Below, one piece after another: positions 55,881-63,318 of a stretch of 64,000 bases of DNA. Under the pieces are notes generated by a model. It was not told the DNA's origin. It did not search any database and saw only the letters and a list, made by a program, of their open reading frames with translations. Source of the stretch: Streptomyces bluensis (GTDB lineage: Bacteria > Actinomycetota > Actinomycetes > Streptomycetales > Streptomycetaceae); the NCBI RefSeq assembly GCF_014650715.1, contig NZ_BMVM01000031.1, positions 1 to 64,000 of the forward strand, given 5' to 3'. The translations under genes were made by a program, and so were the position numbers. Position 1 is the stretch's first letter; each line of letters starts with the position of its first letter.

Positions 55881-56876
55881 TCACGGGTGGGCCGGGAGCC
55901 AGCGCTGCTGGACGGCGCGTACGCCGGCCTCGAAGCGGCTGCGCGCGCCGAGGCGGTCCATCAGCTCGGAGGCGATTCGGCGGGCGGTGCGGTGGGACAC
56001 TCCGAGGCGCTTGGCGATGGCCTCGTCGGTGTGACCCTCGGCGAGCAGGCGCAGGGCGGTGGCCTGCTGACCGGTGAGGCCGTGCGCGTCGGTGGAGACG
56101 AGCTGGCCGAGGGGCTGGGCGGATTCCCAGGTGGTCTCGAAGAGCGCGCACAGTGCGGTGAGCGTGCCCTGTCCGGTCAGGAGCACCGCGCCGGCGGCGG
56201 TGTCGTCGCTGCTGACGGAGATCATGGCGATCCGCCGGTCCATCAGGATCATCCGCGTGGGAAGCGACGGCACCGTGCGGACCTGACCGCCCAGCCGGGC
56301 CAGCCAGTTGGCGTGCTCCACAGTGGGCCGATTGGCGCGCACGCTGTCCAGGTAGATCGTGCGCATCCGCACCCCGCGGCCGAGCAGGTCCTCGTTGAGC
56401 GGCCGGGACGCGGCCATGTTCTCCGCGGTCTGCGGCCCGCCCGGCGCGAACGTCAGGAATTCCTCGCGCACCTCACGGGTGAGCACGGCCAGCCGGTCGC
56501 GGATCTGGTCGAGCCCCACCAGTTGCTCCACGCCGGGGTGACTGGCGGCCGGCCGCAGCTCGGCGTATTCCGAGATGAGCTGGGCCGCGGCCGCCCGTGA
56601 GGCCTCCAGGCGCTGCTGCTGCGCCGCCAGCTGGGCCTGCTGCCGGGCCATCAGGATCTCCATGCCGATGTCCGGCGAGACCGCCCGCAGCCGCCCCGCG
56701 TCCCCGGCGGCGGGACGCGCTAGCGCCAGCTCGCTCAGGGTGTCGAGGGCGTCGCGCACCTCCTCCTCGGACAGCCCCACGGCGTCGCCGAGGTCCGCGA
56801 CACCGGCGGCCGGATGTCTGAGCATGGCGCGGTACACCGTCTCCGCGACGGAGTCGAGTCCGAGTGCGGTCAGCAC
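55881..56876 (-). CDS. LuxR-type regulator with TrmB-like N-terminus
   Basis: A 331-residue transcription regulator. Residues about 1-60 look like a winged-helix (TrmB-like) domain (VAETVYRAMLRHPAAGVADL). A Gln/Ala-rich coiled-coil (about 75-105) and a phospholipase-D-like/sensor middle (about 115-240) follow. A C-terminal LuxR helix-turn-helix lies at about residues 265-325 (LTGQQATALRLLAEGHTDEA, KRLGVSHRTARRIASEL). GTG 56876 is chosen; the frame opens slightly upstream. It is divergent from a group of small secreted proteins that it may control. No kinase or receiver domain is seen. Confidence 0.82.
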   Translation of the reverse strand: MLTALGLDSVAETVYRAMLRHPAAGVADLGDAVGLSEEEVRDALDTLSELALARPAAGDAGRLRAVSPDIGMEILMARQQAQLAAQQQRLEASRAAAAQLISEYAELRPAASHPGVEQLVGLDQIRDRLAVLTREVREEFLTFAPGGPQTAENMAASRPLNEDLLGRGVRMRTIYLDSVRANRPTVEHANWLARLGGQVRTVPSLPTRMILMDRRIAMISVSSDDTAAGAVLLTGQGTLTALCALFETTWESAQPLGQLVSTDAHGLTGQQATALRLLAEGHTDEAIAKRLGVSHRTARRIASELMDRLGARSRFEAGVRAVQQRWLPAHP

Positions 56877-57033
56877 GTGCGTCCCCCCGATTCTGCACAC
56901 AACGACCCCTCTTCAGCGCTGATCTTCGCAGAACAGAGACGTTTCGTCACAGGGGCAGGCCGGAAGGGGCCAGGGACACAACCGGCCACGCGGCGCGCCG
57001 ACGTGGCGAGCTCATCCGTTGAGACGCTGGAGC

Positions 57034-57342
57034 GTGTATCTCGTCCACGCGCATCTGGAATTCCCTCCCGGCGACCGTCTGCCGCCGGATGTCCGTGAGT
57101 TGGTGCGCTCGTCCATCGTCCCCAACGACCACGTCGAGCACGTCGCCGTGCATCCCCGCTCCCCCTCCCGGCTCACCCTGGGCTTCTACCTGCTGGCCGA
57201 CAGGCTGGGAGAGGCCGAGGAGCGGGCCGTCCGCGTCTGCGGCCGACTGCTGTGCGACGTCCCGCAGTTGGCGGCGGCGCGGCTGACAGGTGCTGGGGTG
57301 CCACTGATGCCTCTGGCGTTCGAGGAGCAACCGGTGGACTGA
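57034..57342 (+). CDS. Small protein of unknown function
   Basis: A 102-residue soluble protein starting MYLVHAHLEFPPGDRLPPD. It has no signal peptide or membrane helix, one cysteine pair region (VRVCGRLLCDVP) and a hydrophobic middle (LTLGFYLLADRLGEAEERA). I do not recognise the family. GTG 57034 has a close GGAG; a TTG at 57019 is the alternative. It lies between the divergent LuxR-type regulator and the small secreted peptide on the same strand, and codon use looks coding (strong GC at third positions). Confidence 0.6.
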   Translation: MYLVHAHLEFPPGDRLPPDVRELVRSSIVPNDHVEHVAVHPRSPSRLTLGFYLLADRLGEAEERAVRVCGRLLCDVPQLAAARLTGAGVPLMPLAFEEQPVD

Positions 57343-57510
57343 AGCGGCCCGTGTGGACGTATCGGTCCAAGGCCCTTTCCGTCCACCGAGGAACCCTTCT
57401 CATGGGCCCCGGCGGCGACGAACCTAGTGATCACCGGCCAGGAAGCGCGTCACCGCGGGACGCGACAGCGGGCCGGACCTCACACCTCGTCCCGGAAGGA
57501 ACGGACAGCC

Positions 57511-57684
57511 ATGCCTCGCATCCGTATCGCCAAGGCCGCCGCGGTCGTCTCCCTCGTCGTCGCCGCGGCCCTCGCCGCCCCGGCCGTCACCTCGGCATAC
57601 GGGACGGACGCCGCTGAGTCCTCCTCCGTCCTCGCCGCGGACGCCGGCTGGCAGTCCGCCCCGGCCGACGCCGGCTGGCAGTGA
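57511..57684 (+). CDS. Short secreted peptide with DAGWQ repeat
   Basis: A 57-residue precursor. Residues 1-29 are a clear signal peptide (MPRIRIAKAAAVVSLVVAAA, then LAAPAVTSA). The mature part is about 28 residues, acidic, and ends in DAGWQSAPADAGWQ. The two DAGWQ units are encoded by an identical 15-bp sequence at 57640-57654 and 57667-57681. GGAAGGA precedes the ATG. Such short secreted peptides next to a regulator can act as signals, but no receptor is identified and the function is unknown. Confidence 0.65.
   Translation: MPRIRIAKAAAVVSLVVAAALAAPAVTSAYGTDAAESSSVLAADAGWQSAPADAGWQ
57640..57681 (+). repeat. 15-bp direct repeat encoding DAGWQ
   Basis: GACGCCGGCTGGCAG occurs at 57640-57654 and again at 57667-57681, 27 bp apart and in frame, at the very end of the small secreted peptide gene. 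Confidence 0.9.
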
Positions 57685-57811
57685 GCCGTCCGCGCAGCCA
57701 CTGACGGCGACTCCCACGAGTCCCACAGCCGGCCCGCGTCCCACGCCCGCCTGTTCGCCTGACCCGTGCGTCTGCCCTGCCCGACCTCAACCGCCCCCGG
57801 GGGGACCAGAA

Positions 57812-58999
57812 GTGAAGAACATCCGCACCAACGGCCGTAGAGTCGCAGGTCTGCTCACCGCCGCCGCCCTGAGCACCGGACTCCTCACGGTGACCGCCCC
57901 CACAGCCGACGCGGCGACCACCTGCTCAGGCGGCGTCAACATCTACGGCGTACTCACCGACGGCAGGCTCACGTTCAGCCAGATCAACCCGGCCACCGGC
58001 GACCTCGCCAAGGTGCTCGTCGGACCGGACCTCGGCTTCGAACCGCAGGCCATGGCGACCCTCAACTTCAACACGGTACTGATGACATCGACCAGCGGCG
58101 CCCTCTACCGCATCGACGTCAAGACCAACAGCACCAGCCTCGCCCTGCTGAACCCGCCGGTGAGGATCGCCGACAGCGGCTGGACCCACGACAAGCTGAC
58201 CTACGACGGTCACGGCCACCTCTACGGCACCACCACCTCCGGCCTGCTGCTGCGCTACAACGTCACCGAGGACAAGCCGGCCGGCTCCCAGCACATCGGC
58301 GTACGCACCGAGATCGACACCGGGTTCGTCCTGAAAACCCTCACCGCCACCGGCGACGACCGGCTCGGCGCCACCACCGGGGACGGTCGGCTGCTCGACT
58401 ACACCATCGCAGGCGCCGGTTCCTGGAAGAGCAACACCCTGAAGTCCTCCGGCTGGTCGGGCTTCAACCAACTCGTCTCCCCGGGCAGCGGGCTGTACTA
58501 CGGGCGGCTCTCCACCGGGGCCATGTACTGGTACAAGGACGCCAACCCGACCGACGGTTCCGGCGCGGACATCACGTACCACCTCGACGACCCGGTCAAC
58601 ACCAGTGGCTGGACTCAGAAGCTGCTGTCCGCGCAGCCCGGCACCTATACCTGCACGACCTCCGTGGACACCGTCGACCGCGACAACATCACCGAGGTCA
58701 AGGTCGCCGGGCGGCAGCTGATGAACGAGAAGGACGCGGCCTGGGCCAACACCACCCAGTGGGCCTGCCTGGAGAACCTCTGGGATCACGAGAGCGGCTG
58801 GCGCTGGAACGCCACGAACCCGTCCTCCGGCGCGTACGGCATCCCGCAGGCGCTGCCCGCAGCCAAGATGGACGTCGCGGGCGACGACTGGCACGAGAAC
58901 CCGCTGACCCAGATCAGATGGGGCCTGAGCTACATCGACGGCCGTTACGGCTCTCCGTGCAACGCATGGAGCTTCTGGCAGGCGAACAACTGGTACTAG
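57812..58999 (+). CDS. Secreted tachylectin-like protein with lytic-transglycosylase-like domain
   Basis: A 395-residue secreted protein. A signal peptide covers about residues 1-34. Residues about 36-280 form a tachylectin-like beta-propeller (IYGVLTDGRLTFSQINPATG, LGFEPQAMATLNFNTVL, GGLYYGR-type repeats). A C-terminal domain at about 295-395 resembles SLT/transglycosylase folds, with a candidate catalytic glutamate E327 in LENLWDHESGWRWNA and GAYGIPQALPAAKM. The lectin part shares many segments with the protein at 59570, which carries a different hydrolase. The GTG start follows GGGGGGAC. It probably binds and cuts cell-wall glycan. Confidence 0.82.
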   Translation: MKNIRTNGRRVAGLLTAAALSTGLLTVTAPTADAATTCSGGVNIYGVLTDGRLTFSQINPATGDLAKVLVGPDLGFEPQAMATLNFNTVLMTSTSGALYRIDVKTNSTSLALLNPPVRIADSGWTHDKLTYDGHGHLYGTTTSGLLLRYNVTEDKPAGSQHIGVRTEIDTGFVLKTLTATGDDRLGATTGDGRLLDYTIAGAGSWKSNTLKSSGWSGFNQLVSPGSGLYYGRLSTGAMYWYKDANPTDGSGADITYHLDDPVNTSGWTQKLLSAQPGTYTCTTSVDTVDRDNITEVKVAGRQLMNEKDAAWANTTQWACLENLWDHESGWRWNATNPSSGAYGIPQALPAAKMDVAGDDWHENPLTQIRWGLSYIDGRYGSPCNAWSFWQANNWY

Positions 59000-59020
59000 A
59001 CCGGTAGTTACAGACTTACG

Positions 59021-59077
59021 GACACGACAAAAGGGCGCGCCCCCTCAGAGGAGGGGGCGCGGCCCTTTTGTCGTGTC
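59021..59077. terminator. Bidirectional terminator, 26-bp stem
   Basis: The arms 59021-59046 and 59051-59077 pair along their whole length with a single bulged base and a four-base loop. A-rich and T-rich runs (CAAAAGGG / CCCTTTTG) suit both directions. It separates the gene ending at 58999 from the minus-strand gene ending at 59088. Confidence 0.9.
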
Positions 59078-59087
59078 GGCGTGCGGG

Positions 59088-59373
59088 TCAGGACACGCAC
59101 TCGGTGGAGGGGGCTCCGTGGAGTTGGCGATCCCGTTGACCCGGAGCTCCACGGAGCCCCCGTAGATCTCGCTGACGTGCTCGCGAAGGCCAGGGTGTAC
59201 GACGAGCAGGAGGCGAACAGGGCAAAGTCGGAGTACACGTCACCGGAGTTGGTCCAGTTGGAGTTGGTGGAGACCGTCTGCCAGTACGGCGCCGCCCCGG
59301 CCTGCCCGGCCGCCAGGAGCAGGCCGGCCGCTGCGGCGGCCACGGTGGTGAGGATTCTGCCGGTCTTGAGCAG
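59088..59373 (-). pseudogene. Small secreted protein, probable frameshift
   Basis: The N-terminal frame codes for a signal peptide (LLKTGRILTTVAAAAAGLLL, then AAGQAGAA) and a mature start APYWQTVSTNSNWTNSG. Carried on, that frame runs through the terminator to 59008. A different frame gives a better end: LREHVSEIYGGSVELRVNG, then IANSTEPPPPSACP, stopping at 59088 just before the terminator. A one-base change near 59180-59210 would join them. The best start fits CTG 59373 behind AAGGGAG, because no ATG or GTG precedes the signal except GTG 59343. The family is unknown. Confidence 0.5.
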
Positions 59374-59509
59374 GGTCGCTCCCTTGGTTACGGATTGGGG
59401 TGGGTTGCCCCACGGCCAGTAGGTGATCTTCCCACCCGGCCGACAGTGATCAAGGCTGGCGCCCTGGGTCAGACCGTGGCCGTGGCGGCTTTGGGCCAGG
59501 TATGCCGAA

Positions 59510-59537
59510 AGGGCCCCGCCGGTGTCGGCGGGGCCCT
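59510..59537 (-). terminator. Terminator after the NlpC/P60 gene
   Basis: AGGGCCCCGCCG (59510-59521) pairs perfectly with 59526-59537 around GTGT, 33 bp after the stop codon at 59570. Confidence 0.85.
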
Positions 59538-59569
59538 CGGGGGCAACGGGCGGGACTGCGGCTGGGGCG

Positions 59570-60859
59570 TCAGGCGATCTTGTCGTAGCGCAGGGCTACA
59601 TACGCCGAGGCCGGGTGGCTGTCGATGGTGCCGCTGTAGGCGTTCGCGGAACGGTAGTTCATGTCCGAGTCCGGGCTGCCCTCGGAGTAGTAGTAGAAGG
59701 TGCCGGCGTCCTGGTCTTTCCAGCCCGCGAAGAGGACCGCGTGCCCCTCGCTGCTGGAGTTCAGCGCGTCGCCAGGCCGGAGGTCGGCCTTGGAGATCTG
59801 CGTGGCGGCGTTGTCGAGGGTCTGCGTCGTCAGCGAGGAGGTGAGGTGCCAGGCCATGGAGACGAAGCCGGAGCAGTCGGTGCGGTAGGTGTCGTCGCCC
59901 TCGATGTCGGTGGCGTAAGCGGTCTGGCTGTACTGGATGTTGCGGTTGTACCAGTCCCTGGCCCGGTTCATGACCTCGCTGCGGTAGATCGTGCCGCCCT
60001 GCACCGAGTGCGGCGGGGCCGGGGGCACGTAGGCGCAGTTGTCCGCGTACGCCGACAGCAGGGTCTGCGTCCAGCCAGAGGCGTCCACCGGGTCGCTCGG
60101 GTGGTACGCGATGTCGGAGCCGTCCGCGTCGGTGGGGTCGGCGTCGTGGTACCAGTACATGCCGCCGTTGGTACGGCCGTAGTAGAGGCCCCCACCGGGG
60201 GAGGACAGCGAGTCGACCGCCGACCAGCCGCTCGACTTCAGCACCGCGCGGTCCCAGTCGTTCACACCGTTGATCTTGTAGCTGAGCAGGCGTCCGTCCG
60301 AGGTGGAGGCGATGATGCGGTCATCGCCCGCGGCGGCCAGCGTCTTGAGGACAAAGCCCGTGTCGATCACGACGTGCTGGCCTATGTGGGCCGACCCGGA
60401 AGGCTTGTCCTGCGACACCAGGTACTGGTGAAGCTGCCCCTCGACCGTGCCGTAGAGGTGGCCGGCGCCGTCGTAGACCATCTTGTCGAAGGTCCAGCCG
60501 CCGTCCCAGATCTTGGTGACTCCGGCGAGAGCGAGGGAGGTGTTGTTGGTCTGGATGTCGACGCGGTAGAGGTCACCGGCCGTCGAAGTGACCAGCACCG
60601 TGTTGAAGTTGAGCGTCGCCATCGCCTTAGGTGTGAATCCGAGGCCCGGGCCGATGAGCGTCTTCACGCGGTTGCCGGTGTTCGGCTCGATCTGCGTGTA
60701 CGTCAGCCGGCCGTCCGACAGCGTGCCGTAGATCGACACATCACCGGTGCACGAGGCAACGGCCTGCGCGGCCCCGCCGGCGACGGTGACCAGCCCCAGG
60801 GACATCGCCCCGACGGCGAGGGCGGCGGACGTACGGCGAATGCCGTTGCTCAGCTTCAT
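59570..60859 (-). CDS. Secreted tachylectin-like protein with NlpC/P60-like domain
   Basis: A 429-residue secreted protein. A signal peptide covers about residues 1-33. Residues about 36-275 form a tachylectin-like beta-propeller that closely parallels the protein at 57812 (IYGTLSDGRLTYTQIEPNTG, LGFTPKAMATLNFNTVL). The C-terminal domain (about 300-429) looks like an NlpC/P60-type hydrolase, with candidate cysteine C329 in TDCSGFVSMAW and histidine H373 in SEGHAVLFAGW, which would cut peptide cross-links or related amide bonds in cell wall. The ATG is MKLSNGIRR. It faces the group of secreted proteins at 57.5-59.4 kb. Confidence 0.85.
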   Translation of the reverse strand: MKLSNGIRRTSAALAVGAMSLGLVTVAGGAAQAVASCTGDVSIYGTLSDGRLTYTQIEPNTGNRVKTLIGPGLGFTPKAMATLNFNTVLVTSTAGDLYRVDIQTNNTSLALAGVTKIWDGGWTFDKMVYDGAGHLYGTVEGQLHQYLVSQDKPSGSAHIGQHVVIDTGFVLKTLAAAGDDRIIASTSDGRLLSYKINGVNDWDRAVLKSSGWSAVDSLSSPGGGLYYGRTNGGMYWYHDADPTDADGSDIAYHPSDPVDASGWTQTLLSAYADNCAYVPPAPPHSVQGGTIYRSEVMNRARDWYNRNIQYSQTAYATDIEGDDTYRTDCSGFVSMAWHLTSSLTTQTLDNAATQISKADLRPGDALNSSSEGHAVLFAGWKDQDAGTFYYYSEGSPDSDMNYRSANAYSGTIDSHPASAYVALRYDKIA

Positions 60860-61125
60860 GATCTCTCCTGCGGCACGGAAGTCGATTGGGCGAACGCACG
60901 TCCCTGGCCCGGACAGCTGCCCTGCAGGTGCAGCTGTGCGGGTTGTTCGCGGGGGTGGCGCCCGATGTCAGGAACTACTTTCACCGCAGGTCAGGGGTGC
61001 CGGAAGAGAGATCGGATGGCCGCAAAAGTCCTTGGCCGGTTGTGTCCTGACGGGTCGTCCGCCCATGCCAGCGCGCCCAGGCATGGCGGCCTAAGTGGAT
61101 CTTGGACGCGAGATGATCTCGGCTC
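60860..61125. other. Gap before IS5-family transposase
   Basis: This 266-bp stretch holds the promoter of the secreted NlpC/P60 gene and the left side of the insertion sequence. The inverted-repeat ends of the element could not be located with confidence. Confidence 0.4.
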
Positions 61126-61719
61126 GTGGCACGTGGAGATCTGACGGATGCACAGTGGGCCCGACTGGAGCTACTGCTGCCCAGGGGCAAGAAGCCTGGC
61201 CGGCCGTCGATATGGACCAGGCGACAGCTGATCGATGGCATTCGGTGGCGGACCCGGGCCGGGACGCCGTGGCGGGATGTCCCCGAGCGGTACGGGCCGT
61301 GGGGCCGGGTGTACGACCTGTTCCGACGCTGGCAACGGGACGGCATCTGGCAGCGGATCTTCACCCAGCTTCAGGCCCAGGCCGATGCCAAGGACCTGAT
61401 CACCTGGGACATCAACGTCGACTCCACCATCTGCCGGGCCCCACCAGCACGCCGCAGGGGCGAGGAAAAGGGGGATCTGCACAAGGAACCGCCCGGCGGG
61501 ATCGCCACCGAGCCGGACGATCACAGCCTCGGACGCTCGCGCGGCGGCCTGACCACCAAGCTCCACTTGGCCGTCGAGCAGGGCCAGAAGCCCATGTCGA
61601 TCGTCATCACGGCCGGACAGCGCGGGGACTCCCCGCAGTTCGAGCCCGTCCTGAAGGCAATCCGTGTGCCCCGCATCGGGCCGGCCCCGCACCCGACCCG
61701 ACCGCGTGCGCGCGGATAA
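61126..61719 (+). CDS. IS5-family transposase, upstream frame
   Basis: A 197-codon frame with the N-terminal DUF4096-like domain (LTDAQWARLELLLPRGKKPG) and the first two catalytic acids: D in INVDSTICRAPPA and D in GQRGDSPQFEPVL. It continues in the next frame at about 61670. In IS5/IS427-group elements the two halves are often joined by a ribosomal frameshift, so it may still be functional. Confidence 0.8.
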   Translation: MARGDLTDAQWARLELLLPRGKKPGRPSIWTRRQLIDGIRWRTRAGTPWRDVPERYGPWGRVYDLFRRWQRDGIWQRIFTQLQAQADAKDLITWDINVDSTICRAPPARRRGEEKGDLHKEPPGGIATEPDDHSLGRSRGGLTTKLHLAVEQGQKPMSIVITAGQRGDSPQFEPVLKAIRVPRIGPAPHPTRPRARG

Positions 61720-61996
61720 GGCGTATGCCTCTCGAAAGAACCGCGCTTACCTGCGTGGACGCGGGATCCGCTGCACCATCCCGGACAAGGCCGACCACGT
61801 CCGCAACCGGCACAAACTCGGCTCCCACGGCGGTCGGCCACCGAAATTCGACAAGACCGACTACCGCGAGCGCCACGCGGTCGAGTGCGGCATCAATCGT
61901 CTCAAGAGGCACCGGGCGGTTGCCACGAGGTACGACAAGCTCGCGGTCCGCTACGAGGCTGCCGTTCTCGTCGCGGCCATCAACGAGTGGCTGTGA
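61664..61996 (+). CDS. IS5-family transposase, downstream frame
   Basis: The C-terminal half, coding from about 61670 (RPDRVRADKAYASRKNRAYL) to the stop at 61996. It carries the catalytic glutamate in HAVECGINRLKRHRAVATRY. It overlaps the upstream frame by 56 bp and has no start codon of its own that fits, so it needs a +1 (or -2) frameshift to be made as a full transposase. Confidence 0.78.
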   Translation: MCPASGRPRTRPDRVRADKAYASRKNRAYLRGRGIRCTIPDKADHVRNRHKLGSHGGRPPKFDKTDYRERHAVECGINRLKRHRAVATRYDKLAVRYEAAVLVAAINEWL

Positions 61997-62044
61997 CCAG
62001 GATCGTTGTGAGAATGGGCAGACAGCCTGTGGAGTTCGCGGTGT

Positions 62045-62851
62045 TCAGGGGTTGATGGTGTGTTCGGTGAACTGGCCGCAGGAACGGAATCCCAGGCGGC
62101 GGTAAACGGGCTCGCCGTCGGTGGACGCCTGCAGCACCGCGATGCGGTGCTCTCGGTCGCGGGCCGTGTGGAGTGCGGCGAGCGTGATGGCACCGCCGTA
62201 GCCGCGTCGGCGGTGGGCGGCCAGGGTGCAGATGTTGTAGATCCCGGCAACCCCCGCGTGATGAAACACTTCGGCCGAACAGACCGGACGGCCGTCCACG
62301 TAGCCGACCAGGTAACGGGCCGGACAGTGTTCGGCCAAGGCCTGCGGGGCGGCCTGGGCGAAGAAGCGGCGGACTGTGTCAGAGGGCGGGGTCCAGTTCG
62401 CGGCGAGAACCGCGGCGTAGTCGGCGAGTTGTTCGGACGTGGCCACCGTCTGGATGTCCAGTCCTGGGGCGGCGGGCAGCGGCAGGGTGTCGTCCAGTTC
62501 GGCCCACATCGCCGTCTCGTGTTCGGATGCCGGCAGACCAGCCGTCGTCAGGCGGGCGGTGAGGTCCGGTGGCCGCGAGGCGGGCCCCACCCACCAGGAG
62601 AAGGGGCGGCCGGTGCGAGCCAGGGTCCGGGCAGTCTCGGTGATACGTGCCGTAGCGGTGGTGACGGTGAAGCGCGCCGCAGCAACGATGTTGAAAGTGT
62701 CATCGTCCAGGCTGCTGTCGGCGACCAGGAGGTCATCAGTCTCTGTAACGGTCGCACCGCTCATGCTCCGATGCAGGTGACAGGCATGTTCCGCCAGATT
62801 CTGCTCCATCCTGTCCGTCAAGTCGGCGTCATTGAGAAAATGGACATTCAT
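62045..62851 (-). CDS. GNAT-family N-acetyltransferase
   Basis: A 268-residue cytosolic protein. The C-terminal half (about 145-268) is a GNAT domain with the acetyl-CoA loop AAHRRRGYGGAITLAAL near residue 222 and the closing VLQASTDGEPVYRRLGFRS. The N-terminal half (about 1-140) lacks that loop, so it may be a degenerate second GNAT copy. ATG 62851 (MNVHFLNDADLTD) is chosen; the same frame is open far upstream only by chance. It converges on the IS5-family transposase, 48 bp away. The substrate is unknown. Confidence 0.82.
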   Translation of the reverse strand: MNVHFLNDADLTDRMEQNLAEHACHLHRSMSGATVTETDDLLVADSSLDDDTFNIVAAARFTVTTATARITETARTLARTGRPFSWWVGPASRPPDLTARLTTAGLPASEHETAMWAELDDTLPLPAAPGLDIQTVATSEQLADYAAVLAANWTPPSDTVRRFFAQAAPQALAEHCPARYLVGYVDGRPVCSAEVFHHAGVAGIYNICTLAAHRRRGYGGAITLAALHTARDREHRIAVLQASTDGEPVYRRLGFRSCGQFTEHTINP

Positions 62852-62885
62852 AACGAGTGATCCCAGCATGACTGGGCGTAGGTCG

Positions 62886-63294
62886 CACGTGATTTTGGAT
62901 CGCTCGCCGACGGTGTCACGTCGGCGACCAGCACATTCGATAGGCGGCTGAGTGCGACGCCCGCCCAGTTGGAGTCGGTGCTCTCCCGGCTCGACCTGGT
63001 CGTCACCGATCGGCTGCACGGGATGGTACTCGCCCTGCGTACCGGGGCTCCCGCGCTGGTCGTCGACCCGGTCGAGGGTGGTGCGAAGGTGACGGCGCAG
63101 GCGCGCGCCTGTGGCTGGCCCGCGCTGGTGCCCGCCGAGCGGCTCGACGAACCCGTGCTGGACCGGTGGTGGGAATGGTGTACGACCTCCGGCCGCGGGC
63201 TCGCCCGCGAGATCGGTGCCGGATTCCGCGAGGGTGCGGCGGCGGACGGCACGGAGGATCTTCTCCAGGCCCTTCGGCCGGGCGCCACCGTACG
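62886..63294 (+). pseudogene. Polysaccharide pyruvyltransferase, 3' fragment
   Basis: The frame matches the C-terminal part of a polysaccharide pyruvyltransferase family protein: LDLVVTDRLHGMVLALRTGA, then PALVVDP and a WWEWC stretch. It has no N-terminal half: an in-frame TAG lies just upstream near 62880, and no start codon with a binding site precedes the homology. The 3' end is uncertain because the open frame runs on to 63607 through sequence that is antisense to the glycosyltransferase. Confidence 0.65.
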
Positions 63295-63318
63295 ACAGCG
63301 ACCAGGACGCGGCCCCGC

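Larger units (their letters stand above)
61126..61996 (+). mobile_element. IS5-family insertion sequence (coding part)
   Basis: Two overlapping reading frames together encode one IS5-family DDE transposase. The outer limits of the element are not resolved; the coordinates give the coding part only. Inverted repeats matching right end sequence near 62000-62030 were looked for upstream and not clearly found, so the ends may have decayed. Confidence 0.75.
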
